64,000 nucleotides of DNA from Azospirillum sp051124815 (GCF_051124815.1 NZ_CP118485.1:558001-622000); one strand, 5' to 3'; positions 1 to 9,389 are shown, numbered from the stretch's first letter. Notes: generated by a model not told the origin, from the sequence alone. Program-made: numbers and translations.

Positions 1-384
1 GTCTACATCGCCGACACAATGGGCGAACTGGGGCTGTTCTACCGCGCCGCGCCGGTGGTGTGCATGGGCGGCTCCTTCATTCCCCATGGCGGGCAGAACC
101 CGGTGGAGCCGGCGCAGCTGGGCTGCGCGGTGCTGTACGGCCCGCACATGTTCAATTTCGGCGAGATCACACACATGCTGGAGGCCGCCGGCGGCGCGCT
201 GCCGGTCGCGGACGGCGACGCGCTGATCCGCGAGACCCGGCGGCTGCTGACCGACGACCGGGCGCGAGACCGCATCGTCGCGGGGGCCGCGCGGGTGACG
301 GCGGACAACCGGCGGATCATCGACCGGGCGCTGGGGGCGCTGTCCCCGGTGCTGGGCGCCGCCGGCATCCGGACCGCCGCCTGA
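1..384 (+). CDS. waaA: 3-deoxy-D-manno-octulosonic acid (Kdo) transferase, C-terminal part
   Basis: The reading frame is open from base 1 and ends at TGA 382-384, so only about the last 127 residues are present. They begin VYIADTMGELGLFYR and carry a GGSFIPHGGQNPVEPA segment, the nucleotide-sugar binding region of the GT30 Kdo transferases. The enzyme adds Kdo from CMP-Kdo to lipid IVA at the inner membrane. lpxK starts 14 bp downstream and an acyltransferase follows, so this is a lipid A operon. The N-terminal membrane anchor and acceptor domain lie outside the window. The family assignment is firm; how many Kdo units are added cannot be read from this fragment. Confidence 0.9.
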   Translation, partial: VYIADTMGELGLFYRAAPVVCMGGSFIPHGGQNPVEPAQLGCAVLYGPHMFNFGEITHMLEAAGGALPVADGDALIRETRRLLTDDRARDRIVAGAARVTADNRRIIDRALGALSPVLGAAGIRTAA

Positions 385-398
385 GGGGACGCGGAGCC

Positions 399-1397
399 GT
401 GAAGACCCCCGCCTTCTGGTATCGGCCGCCCGGCCTTGCCTCCACCCTGCTGGCGCCGCTGGGGGCGCTCTATGGGCTGGCGGGGCGGCGGCGCCTCGCC
501 GGGACCGTTCCACGCCGGGTCGGCGTTCCGGTGGCCTGCGTCGGCAATCTGGTGGCGGGCGGGGCCGGCAAGACGCCGGTCGGGCTGGCGCTGATCGCGG
601 CGCTGCAGGCGCGCGGGATCGCCGTCCATGCGCTGACCCGCGGCCATGGCGGGCGGGAGGCCGGTCCGCTGGCGGTCGACCCCGGCCGCCACGCTGCCGC
701 CGATGTCGGCGACGAGGCTCTGCTGCTGGCGGAGGCGGCTCCCTGCTGGGTGGCGCGCGACCGGCTGGCTGGGGCGGAGCGCGCGGTTGCCGCCGGGGCC
801 GGGGCCATCGTCATGGATGACGGGTTCCAGAACCCGGCCCTGCGCAAGGATCTGGCGCTGATCGTCGCCGACGGCGCGGTCGGCTTCGGCAACGGCCGGC
901 TGGTGCCGGCGGGGCCGCTGCGGGAACGGGTGGCCGACGGCCTCGCCCGCGCCGACGCGCTGGTCATCCTGGGCGAGGACCGCCACGGTCTGGCGGCACT
1001 GGCCGGCGGGCGGCCGGTGCTGGTGGCGCGGCTGGAACCCGATGCCGAAGCCGCCGCCCGGCTGGCCGGACGCGACGTGCTGGCCTTCGCCGGCATCGGC
1101 CGGCCGGAGAAATTCTTCGCCACGCTGGAGTCGCTCGGCGCCCGCATCGCGGAGCGGGCGCCCTTCGCCGACCACCACCCCTACCGCCCGGCAGAGGTGG
1201 CGGCCCTGATCGACCGCGCCGCGGCGCTGGGCGCCGTGCCCGTCACCACCGCCAAGGACGCCGTGCGCCTGCCGCCGGACCTGCGGGCGAAGGTCGCCGT
1301 CCTGCCGGTGTCGGTGCGCTGGGCCGACGAGCGGGCGCTTTCCACGCTTTTGACCACCGTGTTGCTGAAGGGAAGTCCCGATGGCCAAGCCGCGTAG
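399..1397 (+). CDS. lpxK: Tetraacyldisaccharide 4'-kinase
   Basis: Phosphorylates the 4' position of the lipid A disaccharide at the inner membrane. The 332-aa length is usual for LpxK. A GTG start at 399 is chosen because the frame from there begins KTPAFWYRPPG, typical of LpxK N-termini. The ATP-binding loop GNLVAGGAGKTP spans residues 49-60. Further LpxK signatures are MDDGFQNPAL and FADHHPY. The stop overlaps the next gene's ATG (1381) by 17 bp, indicating translational coupling with the acyltransferase. Confidence 0.93.
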   Translation: MKTPAFWYRPPGLASTLLAPLGALYGLAGRRRLAGTVPRRVGVPVACVGNLVAGGAGKTPVGLALIAALQARGIAVHALTRGHGGREAGPLAVDPGRHAAADVGDEALLLAEAAPCWVARDRLAGAERAVAAGAGAIVMDDGFQNPALRKDLALIVADGAVGFGNGRLVPAGPLRERVADGLARADALVILGEDRHGLAALAGGRPVLVARLEPDAEAAARLAGRDVLAFAGIGRPEKFFATLESLGARIAERAPFADHHPYRPAEVAALIDRAAALGAVPVTTAKDAVRLPPDLRAKVAVLPVSVRWADERALSTLLTTVLLKGSPDGQAA

Positions 1398-2277
1398 TCC
1401 GCTGCAGAAATGGCTGACGCGCCGGATCGGCTATCCGGTGGAGGCGATGCTCGTCCATGCCGTCTGCCGGCTGTTCCGGGCGTTGCCGCTCGACCGCGCC
1501 TCGGCGCTCGGCGGCTGGATCGGGCGGACGGTGGGCCCGTGGCTGCCCAACAGTGCCCGCGCGCGGCGCAACCTGACGCGGGCCTTCCCGGAGAAGGGCA
1601 GGGCGGAGATCGACGCGATCCTGCGCGGCATGTGGGACAATCTGGGCCGCACCATCGCCGAATACCCGCATCTGGAGCAGATCGGCCGCGAGCGGATCGA
1701 ACTGGTCGGCATCGAGCATGTCGACGCCCTGCGCGAGGACGGCAAGGCCGGCATCCTGGTCTCCGGCCATCTGGCGAACTGGGAGGTGCAATCGGTCGCC
1801 TCCCGCATGCGCGGGCTGGAGCTGGGGCTGGTCTATCGCGCGCCGAACAACCCGAAGGTCGGCGCGCTTCTGGTGAAGCTGCGCGGAGCGGCGACCGGCA
1901 TGCAGATCCCCAAGGGACCGGACGGTGCCAGGATCCTGCTGCGCCACCTGACCAAGGGCGGCCATGTCGGGATGCTGATCGACCAGAAGATGAATGACGG
2001 CATTCCCGTCCCCTTCTTCGGCCGCGACGCCATGACCGCGCCCGCCGCCGCCGTGCTGGGCATGAAGATGCAGTTGCCGCTGTGCCCGGCGCGGACGGAA
2101 AGGCTGGAGGGCGCGCATTTCCGCGTCACCGTCCTGCCGCCGGAGGAATACCCGACCAGCGGGGACCGCAATGCCGATGCGCGAATTCTGATGGAACGGC
2201 TGAACCGTCTGTTGGAGGATTGGATCCGCGACAAGCCGGCGCAATGGCTGTGGATCCACCGCCGCTGGCCGGATTGA
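1381..2277 (+). CDS. Lipid A biosynthesis lauroyl/myristoyl acyltransferase (LpxL/HtrB family)
   Basis: A 298-aa protein of the LpxL/LpxM acyltransferase superfamily, which moves an acyl chain from acyl-ACP to Kdo-lipid A. The catalytic HX4E motif is seen as H130-LANW-E135 inside SGHLANWE. A basic and hydrophobic N-terminus fits inner-membrane association. The C-terminus (PAQWLWIHRRWPD) is characteristic of the family. It overlaps the end of lpxK and is the third gene of a waaA-lpxK-acyltransferase operon. Whether it adds the first or second secondary acyl chain cannot be decided from sequence alone, so no symbol is given. Confidence 0.9.
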   Translation: MAKPRSPLQKWLTRRIGYPVEAMLVHAVCRLFRALPLDRASALGGWIGRTVGPWLPNSARARRNLTRAFPEKGRAEIDAILRGMWDNLGRTIAEYPHLEQIGRERIELVGIEHVDALREDGKAGILVSGHLANWEVQSVASRMRGLELGLVYRAPNNPKVGALLVKLRGAATGMQIPKGPDGARILLRHLTKGGHVGMLIDQKMNDGIPVPFFGRDAMTAPAAAVLGMKMQLPLCPARTERLEGAHFRVTVLPPEEYPTSGDRNADARILMERLNRLLEDWIRDKPAQWLWIHRRWPD

Positions 2278-2312
2278 ACGCCCGCCCCACCGTCCTTCGA
2301 GGTTCGCCCGCG

Positions 2313-2975
2313 ATGGCCCTGCCGCTCGACCTCCATCTGCTGCAACTCTATGTGATCGCCGTCTGCGTCCTGGTTCTGGCGCCGGGGCCGGATTCGCTTC
2401 TGGTGCTGACCCGCAGCATCGCCGACGGCCGGCAGGCCGGGGTGGTGGCGACGCTGGGCATCTGCGTCGGCAACACCGTCCATTCGCTGCTGGCCGCCGC
2501 CGGAATCTCCGCCCTGATCGCGGCCTCGGCATCGCTGTTCGACCTGCTGCGCTATGCCGGCGGCGCCTATCTCGCCTGGATCGGCCTGCGCTCGCTGTGG
2601 AGCGTCTGGACCAGCCGCGGCGCCGAACCGGTCCCCGCCGTCGAGGCGCCGGCCCCGGCGCCTGCGGCCCGCGTCTTCGTCCAGGCGCTGCTGACCAACC
2701 TGCTGAACCCGAAGATCATCCTGTTCCAACTGGCCTTCGTGCCGCAGTTCATCGCCCCGCAGCTGGGCCATGTGGCGCTGCAGACCTTCATCCTCGGCAA
2801 CATCATCTCGGTTTTGGGCGGCGTCTATCTGGTCGGCATTGCGGCACTCAGCGCCGGTGCCGCGCGGCAGGTGCTGTCCAGCCCGCGGGTACGTGCAGCG
2901 ATGGACGGCCTCGCCGGCGTGCTGTTCCTGGGCTTTGCGGTGCGCCTGCTGCTGACGGATCGGAAGTTTGCGTGA
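2313..2975 (+). CDS. LysE/RhtB family amino-acid exporter
   Basis: A 220-aa integral membrane protein of the LysE translocator family, which exports amino acids or derivatives. ATG 2313 gives the normal N-terminus, LQLYVIAVCVLVLAPGPDSLLV, with the family APGPD motif in the first membrane segment. TNLLNPKIILFQLAFVPQF is the second conserved block. About six membrane segments are visible, with a proline/alanine-rich linker (VPAVEAPAPAPAA) in the middle. It starts 35 bp after the lipid A acyltransferase and may be co-transcribed. The substrate is unknown. Confidence 0.88.
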   Translation: MALPLDLHLLQLYVIAVCVLVLAPGPDSLLVLTRSIADGRQAGVVATLGICVGNTVHSLLAAAGISALIAASASLFDLLRYAGGAYLAWIGLRSLWSVWTSRGAEPVPAVEAPAPAPAARVFVQALLTNLLNPKIILFQLAFVPQFIAPQLGHVALQTFILGNIISVLGGVYLVGIAALSAGAARQVLSSPRVRAAMDGLAGVLFLGFAVRLLLTDRKFA

Positions 2976-3015
2976 GGGTTGGTGGGGGCGGGCGCAGCAC
3001 CCTCACCACAAATCG

Positions 3016-3861
3016 TCACCAAAGATCGTCCTCATCCTCCGCCCCGGTGTCGACGTCGAAGGTGGCCGTCTGGCGGACGATCGGGTGGCTGTCCTTCCAT
3101 TCCTCGAAATCGGACACCACAGCCGGGCGGATGCCGAGCGCCAGCACCGGGCATCCGCCGCCGCGCCCGGCGTCCAGGCGATAGAGCAGTTTCTTCATCC
3201 AGGTGGTGCTGGCGCCGTATTTGTTCTGGAAGTTCTTCATCTCCACCCGCCGCGCCACCTCGGTGAACAGGGGGATCAGTTCGGCGCTGCGGGTCAGCAG
3301 CACGCCGGCGTTGATGATGCCGCATTCATAGAAGGTGCGGGCGGCGTAGAGGTCGCGGTCGAAGGTCTGGTCCTTGCTGTTCCATTCCAGATCGAAGGAC
3401 ACGCGTTCCTTCACGAAGTCGATCTTATGCCCGTCGATGAAGCCGTTGACCTTGTACAGCTCCTCGCGCTGGCGCTGCTCGGTCACGGTCTGGCCACGGT
3501 TCTTGCCGGCGACGCGGCGCTTTTCCTCGTGCGTCACGATCATCTTGGTGATGAACAGGTCGCCGCGGATGCGCGTCTCGTTCCAGCCCAGCGGGTTCAG
3601 CATCCGCTCCATCGTCTTGGCGATCTGCGACTTGTTGCCGCCGGACGCCACGATATCCTCGGTGCGGATGCGGAACTCCATCAGACGTTCGGTGATCTCG
3701 CGGAACTCGGCCGTGCAGGCATAGGCCAGGATGCGCGCGGCGTTGCGGTAGCTGTGCACCTCGTACAGGTCGAGGAACCCCGGCGGGAACAGGTCGCCCA
3801 GGTCGGGATCCCGCGCCTCGATCAGCGGGGCCTTGTCGTGGATGCAGGCAAGCAGGTTCAT
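3016..3861 (-). CDS. BglII-family restriction endonuclease-like protein (orphan)
   Basis: A 281-aa protein, probably cytoplasmic. The segment D148-FVKERVSF-D157-L-E159-WNSKDQTFDRDL resembles the catalytic core of the BglII endonuclease family. From memory, BglII uses D84, E93 and Q95. The spacing here (acidic residue, +9, +11) is the same, with Asp and Glu at the second and third positions. No DNA methyltransferase is encoded in the neighbourhood, so this may be a domesticated or repair-type nuclease and not half of a restriction-modification pair. ATG 3861 is the first methionine giving a compact N-terminus. It lies convergent to the LysE gene and divergent from the hybrid kinase at 4051. 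The family match comes from recognised motifs, not from a search. Confidence 0.6.
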   Translation of the reverse strand: MNLLACIHDKAPLIEARDPDLGDLFPPGFLDLYEVHSYRNAARILAYACTAEFREITERLMEFRIRTEDIVASGGNKSQIAKTMERMLNPLGWNETRIRGDLFITKMIVTHEEKRRVAGKNRGQTVTEQRQREELYKVNGFIDGHKIDFVKERVSFDLEWNSKDQTFDRDLYAARTFYECGIINAGVLLTRSAELIPLFTEVARRVEMKNFQNKYGASTTWMKKLLYRLDAGRGGGCPVLALGIRPAVVSDFEEWKDSHPIVRQTATFDVDTGAEDEDDLW

Positions 3862-4050
3862 GACGGCACATGCGCGATGGAAAACGGCGCCACCATGGCG
3901 GCTGCCGCCCGGCAAATCCACCCTTTCCGCCCGATGGCACCACCTGATGGTGTCTACCGGGGGGCGAACTGGCGGCCATTCCCCGACATATGATAAGGTC
4001 GCCCGCGCGCCGGGGTGGAAAAAGCGCGGTTGTTTCGCCGGGGGACCGTG

Positions 4051-7000
4051 ATGAGCGACGAATTCCTGTTCGCGGAGGAGGAGCCCGCCGTCGAGGTGGC
4101 GGCCGAGGCTGCCGAACCGGTCGAACCCTGGCTGATCCTGATCGTCGACGACGACCCCGCCATCCACGCCACCACCAAGATGGTGCTGCGCGGCTTCGCC
4201 TTCGAAGGGCGTCCGGCGCAGTTCCTGTCGGCCGCCACCGCGGCGGAGGCGCGCGGGGTGCTGCGCGACAACCCGGCCATCGCTGTGATCCTGCTGGACG
4301 TCGTGATGGAATCCGACGATGCCGGCCTGCGTCTGGTCCGCTACATCCGCAACGAACTGAGCAACCGCCGTGTGCGCATCATCCTGCGCACCGGCCAGCC
4401 GGGGCAGGCGCCGGAACGCGACGTCATCCTCAGCTACGACATCAACGACTACAAATCGAAGACGGAGCTGACGGCGCAGAAGCTGTTCACCTCCGTCGTC
4501 GCGGCTCTGCGCGGCTATCAGGACATCACCGCCATCGAGGACCATCGCGAGGGTCTGGAGCGCATCCTCGACTCCTCCTCCACCCTGCTGGGCAAGCGGA
4601 CGATGGCGGAGTTCGTGCGCCATGCCGTGGCGCAGATCGTCGGCGTCTGCCCGCCGGCCAATGGAATGACGGTGGGCGGGGTGGCGCTGGTCAGCCGCCT
4701 GTCCGACGGGCCGCGGCCGGCGGAACCGCTGGTGCTGGGCGGCGCCGGCTGCCATGTCGGAATGGAAGGGACGCCGCTGTTCCTGGCCCTGCCGCCCGAC
4801 GCGGTGCAGGCGGTGACGGCGGCGCTGGCCGACGGCCGCAACCGGTACGAGCGCGGTCACAGCGTTCTGGTCTTCCGCTCCGCCACCCGGCGGCACGACA
4901 CGGCGGTGTATCTCGGCCATGGGCGGGCGCTGACGGCGGACGAGCGGCGGCTGCTGGAGGTGTTCTGCGCCAAGGTGGCCATCGGCTTCGACAACGTCCA
5001 CCTGTACGAGGAACTGACCGAGCTGAACCGCAGCCTGGAGGGCCAGGTGGCGGAACGTACGCGCGACCTCGTCGCGGCGCGCGAGGCGGCGGAGGCGGCG
5101 AGGTCGGAGGCGGAGGCGGCCAATCAGGCGAAGTCGCTGTTCCTGGCGACGATGAGCCACGAGATCCGCACGCCGATGAACGGCATCCAGGGCATGCTGG
5201 AACTGCTGGAGCACACCAGCCTGACCGGAGACCAGCGCGAACTGGTCAGCGTGGTGCGGGAATCGGCCGGCGCGCTGCTGACCATCATCAACGACATCCT
5301 CGACTTCTCGAAGATCGAGGCCGGGCGGCTCGACCTGGAGCGGGTGCCGGTCTCCCTCGCCAATGTGGTGGAGGGGGTGGCGGAAACGCTGGCGCCGGGC
5401 GCGCGGGCCAAGGGGCTGTCGCTGGTCACCTACATCGACCCCGATCTGCCGGCGGAGGTGGTCGGCGATCCGGTCCGCATCCGGCAGGTGCTGTTCAACA
5501 TCGCCGGCAACGCGGTGAAGTTCACCCAGTCCGGTTCGGTGACCATGCGGGTGGAGCTGGCGCATTTCGACGGCGATCGCGTCACCATCCGCGTCGCGGT
5601 GACCGACACCGGCATCGGCATCTCCAGGGAAAATCAGGTTCGCCTGTTCCACCCCTTCACCCAGGCGGAGGCATCGACCACCCGGCGTTTCGGCGGCACC
5701 GGACTGGGGCTGTCGATCTGCCGCCGTCTGGCCGAACTGATGGGCGGCGACATCGGCGTCACCAGCGAGGTCAATGTCGGCTCCACCTTCTGGTTCACCT
5801 TCGCCGCCGATCTGGTGCCGGCTGCCGAGCCCGCCGCGGCCCAGCGGGCGCCGCTGCAGGGGGTGACCGTGCTGCTTCTGGCGGCGGATGCGCAGGAGCG
5901 CGGCTTCCTCGCCCGCTATCTGAACGCCGACGGCGCACAGCTGGTGGAGGCGGCCGACGCCGACGCGGCCTTGCGCACCCTGCTGCCGACGGCCGCCTGC
6001 GACGTGCTGGTCTCCACGTTGGGCACCGACCTTGCGGCGCTGGACAGCGACCCGCGCGGCCGGGTGCGCGGGCGCGTGCTGATCGGCGGCGACGCGCTGA
6101 GCGCTGGCGATGCGGCGGAGCTGGGCGCGTCCGGCGCCGGGACCGTGGTGCTCGGCCGGCCGGTGCGGCGTCTCGGGCTGGTCCGCGCCATCCTGGCTGC
6201 CGCCGGGCGGATGGCGGCGGGGGAGGGCGGCCGGACCGATCGCCATCCCGAACCGGAGCCCGCCACCCCGGCCGCCGGCCCGCGCCGCCTGCCCACGGTG
6301 GAGGAGGCGCGGGCGCAGGGCCGGCTGATCCTGGTGGCGGAGGATCATCCGACCAACCGTCAGGTCATCCAGCGCCAGCTGACCCTTCTCGGCTACGTGA
6401 TGGAGACCGCGGAGGACGGCGCCCAGGCGCTGGTGATGTGGCGGGCCGGCGGCCATGGCCTGCTGCTGACCGACTGCCAGATGCCGGAGATGGACGGCAT
6501 GGAACTGGCTCGCAGCATCCGCACCGCCGAGGCGGAGACCGGGACCGACACCCGTCTGCCCATCGTCGCCATCACCGCCAACGCGACGGAGAACGAGGCG
6601 CAGCTTTGCCTGGCGTCGGGCATGGACGACACGCTGGCCAAGCCGGTCAGCCTCGCCGACCTGCGCCGGGTGGTCGACCGTTTCCTGCCCCCGATGGACG
6701 GCAATGGCTGGGACGGGGAGGGCCCTTGCGGGATTTCGGAAAGCATGGGAGCGATGACCAGCGGGTTGCCGCAACCCACCTATCAGCCGGCATCTCCGCC
6801 AACCTCTCCAGTCGTCGATTTGCCGTCAGTTGACCTGCCGCCGCTCGACCTGCCGCCGCTCGACCTGGAGGCGCTGACCGCGCTGTTCGACGGCGACGGC
6901 GAGTTCGTCCGGCATCTGCTGGGCGAGTTCGTCACCTCCAACAGCGCCTCGCACCGCTGGCTGACGGACGCGCTGGCCGGCGAGATCTGGGACGAGGTGC

Positions 7001-7179
7001 GGCAGGCCGCGCACAAGCTGGCGGGGTCCTCGCGCACCGTCGGCGCCCGCGACCTCGCCGCTGCCGCCGAGGCGGTGGAACTGGCGGTGATCGACCGGCG
7101 GCTGGAGGGCATCGCCGCCCAGGTCGCCCGTGTCGGCGTCCAACTGGACCGCGTCATCGCCCATATCGAGGCGGTCTGA
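4051..7179 (+). CDS. Hybrid histidine kinase: REC-DUF3369-HisKA-HATPase-pseudoREC-REC-HPT
   Basis: A 1042-aa cytoplasmic phosphorelay protein; no membrane segment is seen. An N-terminal receiver (residues about 27-150, acceptor D83 in VILLDVVM) is followed by a DUF3369-like domain (about 160-320) and a coiled coil. HisKA follows, with H370 in ATMSHEIRTPMNG. The HATPase has DTGIGIS and RRFGGTGLGLS. A degenerate receiver starting GVTVLLLAADAQERGF lacks an acceptor Asp. A second true receiver contains LLLTDCQMPEMDG. The C-terminal HPT has AAHKLAGSS. ATG 4051 is preferred over ATG 4015 because GGGGA lies just upstream and the N-terminus then matches its paralogue at 41365-44085. The linker before the HPT repeats the motif PPLDL. 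Function unknown. Confidence 0.9.
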   Translation: MSDEFLFAEEEPAVEVAAEAAEPVEPWLILIVDDDPAIHATTKMVLRGFAFEGRPAQFLSAATAAEARGVLRDNPAIAVILLDVVMESDDAGLRLVRYIRNELSNRRVRIILRTGQPGQAPERDVILSYDINDYKSKTELTAQKLFTSVVAALRGYQDITAIEDHREGLERILDSSSTLLGKRTMAEFVRHAVAQIVGVCPPANGMTVGGVALVSRLSDGPRPAEPLVLGGAGCHVGMEGTPLFLALPPDAVQAVTAALADGRNRYERGHSVLVFRSATRRHDTAVYLGHGRALTADERRLLEVFCAKVAIGFDNVHLYEELTELNRSLEGQVAERTRDLVAAREAAEAARSEAEAANQAKSLFLATMSHEIRTPMNGIQGMLELLEHTSLTGDQRELVSVVRESAGALLTIINDILDFSKIEAGRLDLERVPVSLANVVEGVAETLAPGARAKGLSLVTYIDPDLPAEVVGDPVRIRQVLFNIAGNAVKFTQSGSVTMRVELAHFDGDRVTIRVAVTDTGIGISRENQVRLFHPFTQAEASTTRRFGGTGLGLSICRRLAELMGGDIGVTSEVNVGSTFWFTFAADLVPAAEPAAAQRAPLQGVTVLLLAADAQERGFLARYLNADGAQLVEAADADAALRTLLPTAACDVLVSTLGTDLAALDSDPRGRVRGRVLIGGDALSAGDAAELGASGAGTVVLGRPVRRLGLVRAILAAAGRMAAGEGGRTDRHPEPEPATPAAGPRRLPTVEEARAQGRLILVAEDHPTNRQVIQRQLTLLGYVMETAEDGAQALVMWRAGGHGLLLTDCQMPEMDGMELARSIRTAEAETGTDTRLPIVAITANATENEAQLCLASGMDDTLAKPVSLADLRRVVDRFLPPMDGNGWDGEGPCGISESMGAMTSGLPQPTYQPASPPTSPVVDLPSVDLPPLDLPPLDLEALTALFDGDGEFVRHLLGEFVTSNSASHRWLTDALAGEIWDEVRQAAHKLAGSSRTVGARDLAAAAEAVELAVIDRRLEGIAAQVARVGVQLDRVIAHIEAV

Positions 7180-7225
7180 TCCCCCACCCGCCGGGGCTGT
7201 AGCGAAACCGACATGCGCGTCCCCT

Positions 7226-7241
7226 TGTCGCCTTTGCGACA
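7226..7241 (+). promoter_or_regulatory. NifA upstream activator sequence for fixABCX
   Basis: TGT-CGCCTTTGCG-ACA is a perfect match to the NifA consensus TGT-N10-ACA. It sits about 70 bp before the sigma-54 promoter of fixA, a workable distance for NifA acting through DNA looping. The same motif, with 9 of the 10 central bases identical, precedes the iscA-nifU operon. Confidence 0.88.
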
Positions 7242-7308
7242 AGTGTACGGTGTATCGCGCTGATCAGAAAATCCTGTATTTCCCGTGACTTGGCCGACAT
7301 CCGCCGGC

Positions 7309-7324
7309 TGGCACGCCGCTTGCT
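7309..7324 (+). promoter_or_regulatory. Sigma-54 (-24/-12) promoter of fixABCX
   Basis: TGGCAC-GCCGC-TTGCT matches the RpoN consensus fully. The invariant GG (7310-7311) and GC (7322-7323) are separated by exactly 10 bases. It lies about 80 bp upstream of the fixA ATG, leaving a leader of about 70 nt. Confidence 0.92.
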
Positions 7325-7404
7325 GTTCTGGGCGTATCCCGGCCCGGTGCCGGCCCCAAACCCACATGCGCGTCACAGCGAGAGCGGAAGCCAAGGAGAA
7401 CGGG

Positions 7405-8256
7405 ATGCACATCGTCGTCTGTATCAAACAGGTGCCCGACAGCGCCCAGATCCGCATCCATCCCGTCACCAACACCATCATGCGGCAGGGTGTGCCCGCC
7501 ATCATCAACCCCTTCGACCTGTTCTCGCTGGAAGAGGCGCTGCGGCTGAAGGACAAGGTGGGCGCCCGCGTCACCGTGCTGACCATGGGGCCGCCGATGG
7601 CGGAGACCTCGCTGCGCAAGGCGCTGTCGCTGGGGGCCGACGACGCGGTGTTGCTGACCGACCGCAAGTTCGCCGGCTCCGACACGCTGGCGACCTCCTA
7701 CGCCCTGACCTCCGCCATCCAGAAGCTGGCGGAGGAGGAACCGGTCGACATCGTCTTCTGCGGCAAGCAGACGGTGGACGGCGACACCGCCCAGGTCGGC
7801 CCCGGCATCGCCACCCGCCTCGGCTTCGAGCAGCTGACCTACATCACGAAGATCGAGGACCTGAACACCGCGTCCAAGGAGATCGTGGTGCAGCGGCGCT
7901 CCGAAGGCGGCGTGCAGGTGCTGAAGACCAAGCTGCCCTGCATGATCACCATGCTGGAAGGCACCAATACCATCCGCTTCGGCAAGATGGACGACCTGTT
8001 CCGCGCCGCCCGCTACGAGCTGAAGACCTGGAGCCGTGACTTCACCGGCGCCGAGGAAGGCCGCGTCGGGCTGAAGGGCTCGCCCACCGTGGTGTCGAAG
8101 GTGTTCGTGCCGAAGCCGCGGGCCGAGAAGGCCAAGATGATCGAGGCCGCATCCGACACCCCCGACGCGATGGCCACCGCCGCCATCGACGCCATCTTCG
8201 CCGCCCAGCCCAAGCTGGCCGACGATCTGCTCGCCCGCGCCGCGGCCGGGCTTTGA
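7405..8256 (+). CDS. fixA: Electron transfer flavoprotein beta subunit FixA
   Basis: A 283-aa ETF-beta type protein. FixAB with FixC and FixX forms a membrane-associated electron-bifurcating complex that supplies low-potential electrons to nitrogenase. The N-terminus HIVVCIKQVPDSAQIRI and the segment FCGKQTVDGDTAQVGPG are characteristic of FixA. ATG 7405 is preceded by AAGGAGAA at a good distance. It is the first gene of the fixABCX operon and lies downstream of a NifA site and a sigma-54 promoter. fixB starts 25 bp after its stop. Confidence 0.96.
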   Translation: MHIVVCIKQVPDSAQIRIHPVTNTIMRQGVPAIINPFDLFSLEEALRLKDKVGARVTVLTMGPPMAETSLRKALSLGADDAVLLTDRKFAGSDTLATSYALTSAIQKLAEEEPVDIVFCGKQTVDGDTAQVGPGIATRLGFEQLTYITKIEDLNTASKEIVVQRRSEGGVQVLKTKLPCMITMLEGTNTIRFGKMDDLFRAARYELKTWSRDFTGAEEGRVGLKGSPTVVSKVFVPKPRAEKAKMIEAASDTPDAMATAAIDAIFAAQPKLADDLLARAAAGL

Positions 8257-8281
8257 CGATCCATCCGCGGGAGACCCGACG

Positions 8282-9361
8282 ATGAGCGAACCGAGCAAGC
8301 CCCAGGGCCGCAAGTTCCAGCTTCCCGAACACCTGAAGGTTTACAAGAACGTCTGGGTGATCGTGGAGCAGGAGCGCGGCATCGTCCATTCCGTGTCGCT
8401 GGAACTGATGGGCGAAGCCCGCAAGCTGGCCGACAAGCTGGGTGTGGAGGTGGGTGCCGTGGTGCTGGGCGCCGAAAGCCCCGACCTGAACCGCATCTGC
8501 GGCGACGCCATCAGCTATGGCGCCGACATCGTCTACAAGGTGACCGACCCGGCGCTGGCCGACTACCGCACCGATCCCTATTGCCGCGTCATGACCGAGG
8601 TGGTGAACACCCACAAGCCGGAGATCGTGCTGCTGGGCGCCACCACGCTGGGCCGCGATCTGGCGGGCGCCATCGCCACCACGCTGGCGACCGGCCTGAC
8701 CGCCGACTGCACCGAACTGGACATCTACGCCGACAACCGCTCGCTGGCCGCCACCCGGCCGACCTTCGGCGGCACGCTGCTCTGCACCATCCAGACGCTG
8801 GCCTACCGGCCGCAGATGGCGACGGTGCGCCCGCGCGTGATGGCGATGCCGGAGCGCGACGACGCCCGCACCGGCCGCGTCGTCGAAATCCAGCCGGACC
8901 TGCGCGAAGAGGACATCGTCACCAAGGTCCTGAACTTCATCGCCGACCGCGAACAGAACGAGGCGCAGCTGGCCTTCGCCGACATCATCGTGTCGGCCGG
9001 CAAGGGGCTGGGCAAGGTTGAGAACATGAAGCTGGTCTTCGACCTCGCCAAGGTGCTGGGCGCCGAGGTCGGGGTGACCCGCCCGCTGGTCCAGGCCGGC
9101 TGGGCCACCAACGACCGTCAGGTCGGGCAGACCGGCAAGACGGTGCGGCCGAAGCTCTACATCGCCGCCGGCATCTCCGGCGCCATCCAGCATCGGGTCG
9201 GCATGGAGAAGTCGGACCTGATCCTGGCGATCAACACCGATCCCAACGCGACGATCTTCGACTTCGCCCATCTCGGGCTGGTCGGCGACGCGCTGAAGAT
9301 CCTGCCGGCGCTGACCGATGCCTTCGGCCGCCGCCTGTCCGTCAACCGCATGGCCGGCTGA
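8282..9361 (+). CDS. fixB: Electron transfer flavoprotein alpha subunit FixB
   Basis: A 359-aa ETF-alpha type subunit that pairs with FixA and binds FAD. The C-terminal FAD-binding region is visible as LYIAAGISGAIQHRVGM followed by DLILAINTDPNATIFDFAH. The N-terminal part (residues about 20-230) holds the conserved ETF fold with LLGATTLGRDLAGAIA. ATG 8282 follows a GGGAG element. It is the second gene of the operon and fixC follows after a short gap. Confidence 0.96.
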   Translation: MSEPSKPQGRKFQLPEHLKVYKNVWVIVEQERGIVHSVSLELMGEARKLADKLGVEVGAVVLGAESPDLNRICGDAISYGADIVYKVTDPALADYRTDPYCRVMTEVVNTHKPEIVLLGATTLGRDLAGAIATTLATGLTADCTELDIYADNRSLAATRPTFGGTLLCTIQTLAYRPQMATVRPRVMAMPERDDARTGRVVEIQPDLREEDIVTKVLNFIADREQNEAQLAFADIIVSAGKGLGKVENMKLVFDLAKVLGAEVGVTRPLVQAGWATNDRQVGQTGKTVRPKLYIAAGISGAIQHRVGMEKSDLILAINTDPNATIFDFAHLGLVGDALKILPALTDAFGRRLSVNRMAG

Positions 9362-9389
9362 CCGCCGGACGAGAAAGGAGCCTGTCGAC

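Noticed and set aside
2313..4050. A restriction-modification operon around the BglII-like gene
   Set aside because: Neighbours are a LysE exporter and a histidine kinase; no methyltransferase or control protein is present.
3016..6774. A long minus-strand frame over the hybrid kinase gene
   Set aside because: Only its end (3016-3861) looks like protein. The rest is His/Arg/Gln-rich and antisense to the clear kinase reading frame; high GC leaves such frames open.
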